From positions 1 to 6,205 of the forward strand of contig CADBQT010000019.1 in NCBI GenBank assembly GCA_902796875.1: 6,205 nucleotides of DNA, written 5' to 3'. Position numbers and translations under genes: made by a program. The notes under the pieces are model-generated. The model made no database searches. It was not told where the DNA came from and saw nothing but the letters and a program-made list of their open reading frames with translations. Positions 1 to 5,579 of the stretch are shown here, one piece after another. Position 1 is the first letter of the stretch. The number at the start of each line of letters is the position of its first letter. Origin of the DNA: an uncultured Eubacteriales bacterium. GTDB taxonomy: Bacteria; Bacillota; Clostridia; Peptostreptococcales; Anaerovoracaceae.

Positions 1-780
1 GAGGAGCCCTTCAAGAACCTGCTGACCCAGGGCATGGTCATCAAAGACGGCGCCAAGATGAGTAAATCCCTGGGCAACGTGGTCAGCCCGGCGGAGATCA
101 TCGAGAAGTACGGCGCTGACACGGCCCGGCTCTTCATCCTGTTCGCCGCACCTCCCGAGAGGGAACTGGACTGGTCGGACCGGGGCGTGGAAGGATCCTT
201 CCGTTTCCTGGGCCGGGTATACCGGGCAGTATACGATTTCTCCCAGATAAACAGCGGAGATCCGGGAGAGATCCAGCTGAACAACGACATTGACCGTAAT
301 TTGAATTATGTCATGCACAATACCATCCGCCGCGTCACCGAGGACGTGCGGGATCGGTTCAATTTCAATACGGCCATCAGTGCCATCATGGAGATGGTCA
401 ACGAGATGTACAAGGCCAGAGACGGGGAAGTCAACGACGGTCTCTACGCCGCGGCCATCCGTAACCTGATCCTGCTCCTCACCCCCTTCGTTCCTCATGT
501 GGCGGAGGAGATGTGGGAGCACATGGGCTACGAGGGAAGAGCCTATGCACAGAACTGGCCTGCCTTTGATCCCGATGCTCTGGTACAGGATACCATCGAG
601 ATCGTTGTCCAGATCAACGGCAAGAACAAGGCCAGGATCCATATCCCTGGCGAAGCGACCCGCGATGATATGATCGCCATCGCCGGAACCGATGAAACCA
701 TAAAAGAACTGACGGAAGGGAAGAACGTGGTGAAGACCATTGCGGTCCCCGGACGGCTGATCAATCTGGTCGTCAAATAG
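1..780 (+). CDS. leuS: Leucyl-tRNA synthetase, C-terminal part (5' end outside window)
   Basis: LeuRS charges tRNA-Leu with leucine in the cytoplasm. The reading frame is open from base 1 and ends with TAG at 778-780, so the last 259 residues are present and the HIGH motif and editing domain lie upstream. The class I KMSKS loop is at window residues 19-23, within the LeuRS-typical context [16 protein letters not shown]. It is followed by the conserved stretch [18 protein letters not shown] helical anticodon-binding domain covers roughly residues 80-190. The small C-terminal domain follows, with its usual VVQINGK start and [10 protein letters not shown] end. The codons look intact, with no frameshift. 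The gene ends 21 bases before rnj and is probably co-transcribed with it. No regulatory element for leuS, such as a T-box, can be seen because the 5' end is missing. The family assignment is very secure. Confidence 0.97.
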   Translation, partial: EEPFKNLLTQGMVIKDGAKMSKSLGNVVSPAEIIEKYGADTARLFILFAAPPERELDWSDRGVEGSFRFLGRVYRAVYDFSQINSGDPGEIQLNNDIDRNLNYVMHNTIRRVTEDVRDRFNFNTAISAIMEMVNEMYKARDGEVNDGLYAAAIRNLILLLTPFVPHVAEEMWEHMGYEGRAYAQNWPAFDPDALVQDTIEIVVQINGKNKARIHIPGEATRDDMIAIAGTDETIKELTEGKNVVKTIAVPGRLINLVVK

Positions 781-801
781 TCCGTCGAGACAAGGAGATA
801 T

Positions 802-2760
802 ATGAGCGAGAACAACAGAAACAGAAAACCCGGCAGGCCCTCATCCACAGGGAAGAGGGGAAGGCCTGCAGCCAAGCCCGGGGGCAAAGGCAAGCCGGCC
901 CAGAAGGCCAAGGCTTCCGGTAAATCCAAGGCCCCCAAGGCCAAACCGGCGGCCAGAGCCAAGGCGGCCCCCAAGGCCAAGCCGGCAAAAGGAAGACCTG
1001 CAGTGAAACCGGCGGCGAAGAAGACCCCGGTCAGACCTGCGGCAAAGAAGGGATCCGCCCCGAAAAAACCGGCAGCGTCCCGGAGAAGAGGGGCGTCTGC
1101 GCCCACGGCGCCGGTCCGGATCATCCCCCTGGGGGGACTTCACGAGATCGGCAAGAACATGACCGCCATCGAGTACGAGGATGAGATCATCATCGTGGAC
1201 TGCGGACTGTCCTTTCCCGATGACGATATGTTCGGCATCGACAAGGTCATCCCCGATTTCACCTACCTTACGGAGACGGACAAAAAGATCCGGGGCATGG
1301 TGATCACCCACGGTCACGAGGACCATATCGGAGCGATCCCCTATCTTCTCAAGGAGATCAACGTTCCCATCTACGGACTTCGGTTTCCCCTGGGTCTGAT
1401 CCGAAACAAGCTGGAAGAGCACGGGATGAAGGCGGATACCCACGTCATCAACGCAGGAGACATCTTCCCCCTGGGGAAGTACTTCCGTGTAGAGGCCCTG
1501 ACCATCACCCATTCCATCCCCGACTCCATATGCCTGAAGATCGACACTCCGGCGGGAGTGATCTTCCACACGGGAGACTTTAAGATCGACTACACCCCGG
1601 TGGACGGGGAGAAGATCAATTTCGGGCGTCTGGCAGAAATTGGAAACGAAGGGGTCCTTCTCATGATGGCGGACAGCACCAACGTCATGCGGATGGGCTT
1701 CACCCGTTCCGAAGCCAAGGTGGGAGAGGCCCTGGATATGATCTTCCGGGGAGCGGACAGCCGGATCATCATCGCCACCTTTTCGTCCAATGTCCACCGG
1801 ATCCAGAAGATCATCGACATCGCCCTGCTCTGCAAGCGAAAGGTGGCCATCTCCGGACGGAGCATGGTCAACGTCTTCGAGCTGGCCCGGGAGCTGGGGT
1901 ATATCCGCATCCCGGACAACATGCTGGTGGACCTGAACAAAGCCAAGAACATTCCCGATAAGGAGCTGGTGATCATCACCACCGGAAGCCAGGGAGAACC
2001 TATGTCCGCTCTGGCCCGGATGGCTTCCATGGATCACAAGACCATCCACATCAAGAAAGGGGACATGGTTATCCTGTCCTCCACGCCGGTCCCCGGTAAC
2101 GAACTGACCGTTTCCAACGTCGTGGATCAGCTGGTGGAAAAGGGGGCGGAGGTCATCTACTCCGATATCGCCGAGACCCACGTTTCCGGACACGCCTGCC
2201 GGGAGGAACTGAAGCTGATGCACTCCCTGATCCGGCCCAAATTCTTCATGCCGGTCCACGGAGAGTACCGCTTCCTGGAAAAGCATGCGGAACTGGCCCG
2301 TTATCTGGGCATGGAGGACGATCACATCTTCCTCCTCTCCAACGGAGACGCTCTGAAACTGACGGCGGATTCCGCAGTGAAGGAAGAAAAAGTGGCTCCC
2401 GCGGACGGGATCATGGTCGACGGCCTTGGCGTTGGCGACGTGGGCAACATCGTCCTTCGGGACCGCAGGCTATTGTCCGAGTCCGGTCTGATCCTGGTGG
2501 TGGCCACCATCGACGGCCAGGAGCGTGAGATCATCGCCGGCCCCGACGTGATCACCCGTGGATTCGTCTACGTCCGGGAAAACGAGGACCTGATCGACGA
2601 TACCTGCCGGGAGGCGGAGAAACTCCTTCGCCAGTGCCTGGACAAGAACAAAAAGGACTGGAACGCCATCAAGACCGACGTCCGTGAAGGACTGAATCGT
2701 TATATCTACCAGAAAACCAAGAGAAGACCGATCATCCTTCCCGTGATCATGGAAGTGTGA
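802..2760 (+). CDS. rnj: Ribonuclease J with long basic N-terminal tail
   Basis: RNase J is a metallo-beta-lactamase/beta-CASP ribonuclease with 5'-3' exonuclease and endonuclease activity, central to mRNA decay and rRNA processing in Bacillota. The protein has 652 residues, against about 555 for B. subtilis J1. The surplus is residues 1-104, a low-complexity Lys/Arg/Ala/Pro tail. The enzyme body starts at VRIIPLGGLHEIGKN (105 onward). The metal-binding HGHEDH is at 170-175, THSIPDS has its His at 237, and HTGDF spans 256-260 with Asp259. The beta-CASP region includes SSNVHRIQ, ISGRSM and TTGSQGEPMSALARMA. Then come SGHACREE (His464) and PVHGEYR (His486), followed by a C-terminal domain with VITRGFVYV. 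All expected catalytic motifs are present. The ATG at 802 is preceded by AAGGAG at 792-797 and lies 21 bases after leuS; I see no internal start with a good ribosome site that would remove the tail. Bacilli carry two paralogues (rnjA, rnjB), and which of the two this resembles cannot be decided here. Confidence 0.95.
   Translation: MSENNRNRKPGRPSSTGKRGRPAAKPGGKGKPAQKAKASGKSKAPKAKPAARAKAAPKAKPAKGRPAVKPAAKKTPVRPAAKKGSAPKKPAASRRRGASAPTAPVRIIPLGGLHEIGKNMTAIEYEDEIIIVDCGLSFPDDDMFGIDKVIPDFTYLTETDKKIRGMVITHGHEDHIGAIPYLLKEINVPIYGLRFPLGLIRNKLEEHGMKADTHVINAGDIFPLGKYFRVEALTITHSIPDSICLKIDTPAGVIFHTGDFKIDYTPVDGEKINFGRLAEIGNEGVLLMMADSTNVMRMGFTRSEAKVGEALDMIFRGADSRIIIATFSSNVHRIQKIIDIALLCKRKVAISGRSMVNVFELARELGYIRIPDNMLVDLNKAKNIPDKELVIITTGSQGEPMSALARMASMDHKTIHIKKGDMVILSSTPVPGNELTVSNVVDQLVEKGAEVIYSDIAETHVSGHACREELKLMHSLIRPKFFMPVHGEYRFLEKHAELARYLGMEDDHIFLLSNGDALKLTADSAVKEEKVAPADGIMVDGLGVGDVGNIVLRDRRLLSESGLILVVATIDGQEREIIAGPDVITRGFVYVRENEDLIDDTCREAEKLLRQCLDKNKKDWNAIKTDVREGLNRYIYQKTKRRPIILPVIMEV
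931..986 (+). repeat. In-frame imperfect direct repeat in the RNase J tail
   Basis: Two 20-base copies, at 931-950 and 967-986, differ at one position (A at 945, G at 981). Their starts are 36 bases apart, exactly 12 codons, so both encode APKAKPA. This indicates that the tail coding sequence has grown by in-frame duplication or slippage. The surrounding tail holds further looser Lys-Ala-Pro repetition. Confidence 0.8.
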
Positions 2761-2779
2761 CGGCAGAAGAGGAGATCCC

Positions 2780-3136
2780 ATGAACGTATACGATCAGGCT
2801 CACCAGCTGGCTGCAGCCATCCGTGAATCGGAGGAGTTCAAGCAGTACGACGCGGCGAAAAAAGAGATCGAAGCCAATCCCGAGCTGGATGCCGCCATCA
2901 AGGATTTCATGAAGAAGCAGTTCGAGTTTCAGACCGCTCAGATGCTGGGACAGGAAGCCGACGGGGACATGTTCCAGCAGATGCAGCAGCTCAGCGCCGT
3001 CCTCATGCAGGATCCCACGGCGGCCAACTACCTCCAGTGCCAGATGCGCTTCACCGTCATGATGGCGGATGTCTACAAGATCATCGGCGAAGTGGCGGAT
3101 ATGGGCATCGATCCTGCCGGAGGAATGCCTTCATGA
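2780..3136 (+). CDS. YlbF/YheA-family (UPF0342-like) small helical protein
   Basis: This 118-residue, all-helical, Gln/Met/Ala-rich protein has no signal peptide or membrane segment and should be cytoplasmic. Its opening, MNVYDQAHQLAAAIRESEEF, a central charged coiled-coil-like helix (about 20-60) and its length fit the YlbF/YmcA/YheA group; YheA of B. subtilis is 117 residues. In B. subtilis the relatives YlbF and YmcA, together with YaaT, form a complex that modulates RNase Y and affects competence, biofilm formation and sporulation. YheA itself is poorly characterised. The ATG at 2780 follows AGGAG (2770-2774) with a 5-base spacer. The gene begins 19 bases after rnj, and its TGA overlaps the next ATG (ATGA, 3133-3136), so it is translated from the same message and probably coupled to the peptidase gene. 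Family membership is likely; the exact subfamily and any role beside RNase J are inference. Confidence 0.82.
   Translation: MNVYDQAHQLAAAIRESEEFKQYDAAKKEIEANPELDAAIKDFMKKQFEFQTAQMLGQEADGDMFQQMQQLSAVLMQDPTAANYLQCQMRFTVMMADVYKIIGEVADMGIDPAGGMPS
3119..3124 (+). promoter_or_regulatory. Ribosome binding site fixing the M24B peptidase start
   Basis: GGAGGA lies 8 bases before the ATG at 3133, inside the last codons of the YlbF-like gene. The frame is open upstream to an ATG at 3037, but those 32 codons lie wholly within the YlbF-like gene, read there in another frame, and give a His/Arg/Cys-rich peptide unlike any M24 protein. The true start is therefore 3133, with the stop and start codons overlapping as ATGA. 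Confidence 0.8.
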
Positions 3137-3828
3137 GCGATATGATCAAAAATCCGGAGGAGATCCTGGCCATCCTGGAGGCTCAGGCTATGGGGGATGC
3201 CTGCTTTTCCCATATCCTGGAATTTATCCGGCCGGGAATGACGGAGAGGGAAGTGGCCGACGAGATCGAAAAGACCCTCCTGGGCTTTGGCGCCGAGGGG
3301 CTGGCTTTTCCCACCATCTGCGTCTCCGGAGTGAACACCACTCAGCCTCACGGGGAGCCCTCGGACAAAGTGATCGAAGAAGGGGATCTTCTGACCATGG
3401 ATTTCGGCGGGATCGTCCGGGGCTACTGCGGCGACATGACCCGGACCATCGGCATCGGCCATCTGGACGAGGAGCAAAGGCAGGTGTACGACCTGGTGCT
3501 CCGGGCCCAGAAAGCAGGTCTCGAAGCCTGCCGGGCGGGGGTATCCTGCTTCGATGTGGACAAGACCTGCCGGGACATCATCACCGAAGCCGGCTACGGA
3601 GAATACTTCGTTCACGGCACCGGCCACGGCGTGGGCAGGGAGGTCCACGAGGCGCCCACCTTGAACGCCAAAAGCGAAGAGACCCTGGCGGCCTATATGC
3701 CGGTCACGGTGGAACCGGGGATCTACATCCCGGACAGATTCGGTGTGAGAATCGAAGACTTGGCAATCATCACCGAGTTTGGTATAATCAATGGGACAAA
3801 ATCCGAAAAAGAACTGATCATTTTATAA
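3133..3828 (+). CDS. M24B (Xaa-Pro type) metallopeptidase, catalytic domain only
   Basis: This protein has the pita-bread fold of the M24 family, whose members remove N-terminal residues using two metal ions. The five expected ligands are present: Asp90 (TMDFGG), Asp101 (GDMTRT), His165 (HGTGHGVG), Glu194 (VEPGIYI) and Glu208 (VRIEDL). His73 (PHGEPSDK) and His172 (VHEAP) fit the active site. GDMTRT, GHGVG..VHEAP and [16 protein letters not shown], plus the KELIIL end, are typical of Xaa-Pro peptidases (M24B; YqhT/PepP type) rather than type I methionine aminopeptidase. At 231 residues it lacks the N-terminal creatinase-like domain of about 120-130 residues found in the usual 350-360 residue enzymes. 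It starts where the catalytic domain would, and no room remains for the missing part because the preceding gene overlaps it (ATGA). It lies directly before efp, like yqhT in B. subtilis. Substrate preference (Xaa-Pro or Met) cannot be settled from sequence. Confidence 0.9.
   Translation: MSDMIKNPEEILAILEAQAMGDACFSHILEFIRPGMTEREVADEIEKTLLGFGAEGLAFPTICVSGVNTTQPHGEPSDKVIEEGDLLTMDFGGIVRGYCGDMTRTIGIGHLDEEQRQVYDLVLRAQKAGLEACRAGVSCFDVDKTCRDIITEAGYGEYFVHGTGHGVGREVHEAPTLNAKSEETLAAYMPVTVEPGIYIPDRFGVRIEDLAIITEFGIINGTKSEKELIIL
3760..3788 (+). promoter_or_regulatory. Predicted housekeeping (sigma-A type) promoter for efp
   Basis: TTGGCA at 3760-3765 matches the -35 consensus at five of six positions. After a 17-base spacer comes a perfect TATAAT at 3783-3788, with TG at 3780-3781 forming an extended -10. 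The start of transcription should fall near 3795, leaving a leader of about 55 bases before the efp ATG at 3851. The promoter lies inside the coding sequence for the last 25 or so residues of the M24B peptidase, in an AT-rich patch unlike the surrounding GC-rich genes. This is a sequence prediction only. Confidence 0.72.
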
Positions 3829-3850
3829 GATCGAGAAAGGTGAGACAGAT

Positions 3851-4411
3851 ATGATTTACGCAGGAGATTTCAGGAAAGGCATGACGTTCGAAATTGACGG
3901 AGATCCTCACGTAGTCCTCGATTTCCAGCACGTGAAACCGGGTAAGGGTGCGGCTTTTGTGCGGACGAAGCACAAGAACATCCTCACGGGAGCCATCAAG
4001 GAGGAATCCTTCAATCCGGAAGCCAAGTTCCCCAAGGCTCACATCGAGACCAAGACCATGCAGTATCTGTATAACGACGGTGAGCTCTATTACTTCATGG
4101 ATCCTGAGACCTACGACCAGATCCCTCTGGCGGAGGAGCAGGTGGAAGAGGCCATGAAGTTCCTGCGGGAGAACGATGAGGCCACCATCAAGTTCTATCA
4201 GGGCAACGCCTTCCAGGTAGACGCGCCCAACTTCGTCGATCTGGTGGTCACCGAGACGGAACCGGGCGTCAAGGGCGACACGGCTACCAACGTGACCAAG
4301 GCGGCAACGGTGGAGACCGGAGCTGTGGTTCAGGTGCCCATATTCATCGAAGAAGGGGAACGGATCCAGATCGATACCCGATCCGGGGAGTACCTTGGAC
4401 GATCCAAGTAA
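3851..4411 (+). CDS. efp: Translation elongation factor P
   Basis: EF-P binds between the ribosomal P and E sites and speeds peptide-bond formation at consecutive prolines. The length of 186 residues is normal (B. subtilis 185). The three beta-barrel domains are about 1-63, 64-128 and 129-186. The tip of the domain I loop is KPGKGAAF with Lys32, the residue that in related Bacillota receives a 5-aminopentanol modification; an Arg at this position, as in the EarP-type factors, is absent. The C-terminal EF-P signature runs from Lys150 to Gly169, with KAA at its start and VPIFIEEG at its end. AAGGTGA (3837-3843) sits 7 bases before the ATG. The gene begins 22 bases after the peptidase gene and can be reached by read-through, but it also appears to have its own promoter at 3760-3788. 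A hairpin terminator follows it. No modification gene is visible in this window. Confidence 0.97.
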   Translation: MIYAGDFRKGMTFEIDGDPHVVLDFQHVKPGKGAAFVRTKHKNILTGAIKEESFNPEAKFPKAHIETKTMQYLYNDGELYYFMDPETYDQIPLAEEQVEEAMKFLRENDEATIKFYQGNAFQVDAPNFVDLVVTETEPGVKGDTATNVTKAATVETGAVVQVPIFIEEGERIQIDTRSGEYLGRSK

Positions 4412-4429
4412 TCAGCAATGGATGAAAAG

Positions 4430-4460
4430 ACAGAGGGACGCTGAGCGTCCTTCTGTTCTT
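4430..4460 (+). terminator. efp: Rho-independent terminator after efp
   Basis: ACAGAGGGACGC (4430-4441) pairs with GCGTCCTTCTGT (4445-4456) around the loop TGA. This gives a 12-pair stem with one G-U pair. It is preceded by an A-rich stretch and followed by TCTT (4457-4460) and then AAGGGGG. The stem is strong but the T-tract is short and broken, so termination may be partial and allow some read-through into mltG. It begins about 19 bases after the efp stop. Confidence 0.68.
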
Positions 4461-4463
4461 AAG

Positions 4464-4485
4464 GGGGATCTGAAGGGGATCTGAC
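4464..4485 (+). repeat. 11-base tandem repeat in the efp-mltG gap
   Basis: GGGGATCTGAA (4464-4474) is followed directly by GGGGATCTGAC (4475-4485), matching at 10 of 11 positions. It occupies the gap between the efp terminator and the mltG ribosome site (GAAAGG, 4493-4498). It could be a simple slippage duplication or a pair of binding sites; nothing in the sequence decides between these. I see no recognisable -35/-10 pair in the 95-base gap. Confidence 0.7.
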
Positions 4486-4506
4486 GGAAAAAGAAAGGCT
4501 GCATAC

Positions 4507-5562
4507 ATGAAGAAAATAGTACTTATCGGCGTTATCATCGTTGCCTTCTCCACAGGGTGTTTTTTCGCATACCTTTTCGGTCTGGGCGCTGTGGACCCGG
4601 GAAACGATAAGGAAGTGACCGTAGATATCCCCAACGGCAGCGGAGCATCGGCCATCGTTGATATCTTAAGCGATGCGGGTCTGGTCAAGAACCGCACCTG
4701 CGCCAAGATCAATGCCAGAATCAACCGGTACGGGAACCTTCAGGCCAACAGCTATGTCTTCAGCAAGGCCATGAACTTCCAGGAGATGATGAACGCCATT
4801 AACACAGGTGATTTCAAGTACATCTCCAAGAAAAAGTTCGTCTTAAAGGACGGCATGACCATCCCCCAGACGGCGGACGCTCTGGCGGAGGTCATTCCCT
4901 ACACCAGTGAAGAGATCCTCAAGGTCTGGAACGACAGGGAGTTCCTGAAGAAGCAGATCGACGAGTACTGGTTCCTGAGCAAGGGGATCCTGAACAAGGA
5001 GATCATGTATCCTCTGGAAGGCTATTTCTTCCCGGATACCTATTTCCTCATGAGCGGAGATCCCACCATCGAAGAGGTCACGGCCATGATGCTGGACAGC
5101 ATGGACACCCAGCTGACGGAGAGAAAGGAAGGGATCAAAAAGTCCGGCTTTACCGTCCACCAGTTCCTGACCTTAGCCTCCGTGGTCACCAGCGAAGGAG
5201 GGACCATGATCAGCGAAGCGCCCCGGATCGCGGGCGTCTTCATCAACCGGCTGGAAAAGGACATGCCCCTGCAGAGCGACGTTACGGTGAACTATGCCCT
5301 GCAGCAGAAGCGGGTGGACGTAAGCATTACCGACACCCAGACTGATTCCAAATACAACACCTATCAAAACACAGGGCTTCCCATCGGCCCCATCTGCGCC
5401 GTTCCTGCTGACGACATGGATGCGGTCTTAAACTACGAGAAGTCCGATTATCTGTACTTCTACGCCACCCCCGAGGGCGATGTCCTCTATGCAAAGACCG
5501 GAGAGGAGCACCAGAAAAACGTGGAGGCTCACCCCTGGTCGGAAGAGGACCTGAAGAAGTGA
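4507..5562 (+). CDS. mltG: Endolytic murein transglycosylase MltG (YceG-like)
   Basis: MltG is a membrane-anchored lytic transglycosylase that cuts nascent glycan strands outside the membrane and sets their length. The 351-residue protein has a very short cytoplasmic start (MKK) and one membrane helix at about 4-28, then an extracellular part with a LysM-like region (about 36-115) and the YceG catalytic domain. Conserved blocks are LEGYFFPDTY (170-179), LASVVTSEGG (catalytic Glu230 by alignment with E. coli Glu218), RIAGVFINRL, LQSDVTV (255-261), YNTY (283-286) and GLPIGPI (290-296). The family's usual EKE around the catalytic residue is TSE here, and the usual DPT is DVT, so this is a somewhat divergent member with the key acid kept. 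The ATG at 4507 follows GAAAGG (4493-4498) by 8 bases. Several TTA leucine codons occur in this gene but hardly any in those upstream. It is 17 bases from the next gene and probably co-transcribed with it. Confidence 0.93.
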   Translation: MKKIVLIGVIIVAFSTGCFFAYLFGLGAVDPGNDKEVTVDIPNGSGASAIVDILSDAGLVKNRTCAKINARINRYGNLQANSYVFSKAMNFQEMMNAINTGDFKYISKKKFVLKDGMTIPQTADALAEVIPYTSEEILKVWNDREFLKKQIDEYWFLSKGILNKEIMYPLEGYFFPDTYFLMSGDPTIEEVTAMMLDSMDTQLTERKEGIKKSGFTVHQFLTLASVVTSEGGTMISEAPRIAGVFINRLEKDMPLQSDVTVNYALQQKRVDVSITDTQTDSKYNTYQNTGLPIGPICAVPADDMDAVLNYEKSDYLYFYATPEGDVLYAKTGEEHQKNVEAHPWSEEDLKK

Positions 5563-5579
5563 TCTAAGGAGAATAGAGG

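Noticed and set aside
217..234. Two GTATAC palindromes 12 bases apart in leuS.
   Set aside because: They arise from a Val-Tyr repeated in the protein (VYRAVY) and have no other promoter or operator features around them.
290..321. TTGACC followed by AT-rich sequence in leuS as an internal promoter for rnj.
   Set aside because: No good -10 lies 16-18 bases away. The best candidate, CACAAT, is 20 bases away and matches at only four of six positions.
802..1113. The proline-rich RNase J tail as an EF-P-dependent stalling region linked to the nearby efp gene.
   Set aside because: The tail has many single prolines but no consecutive prolines, so it does not carry the classic EF-P-dependent motif.
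841..2325. Long open frame of 494 codons on the minus strand opposite rnj, with shorter ones at 543-1124 and 1590-2030.
   Set aside because: These mirror the codon bias of GC-rich genes on the + strand. The translations are rich in His, Asp, Gly and Arg with no recognisable family, and the + strand frame is a certain RNase J.
3037..3132. In-frame upstream extension of the M24B peptidase to an ATG at 3037.
   Set aside because: The extra 32 residues are the YlbF-like gene read in the wrong frame. The start at 3133 has a proper ribosome site and gives an N-terminus that aligns with the catalytic domain.
3069..3854. Second long + strand frame overlapping the M24B gene.
   Set aside because: The translation is Arg/Gly/Ser/His-rich and featureless, and the overlapping frame has a complete set of M24 motifs.
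4546..4563. Possible lipoprotein signal in MltG (STGC, Cys18).
   Set aside because: The position three before the Cys is Ser rather than Leu or a similar residue. MltG proteins are normally held by an uncleaved membrane helix, which this segment also fits.
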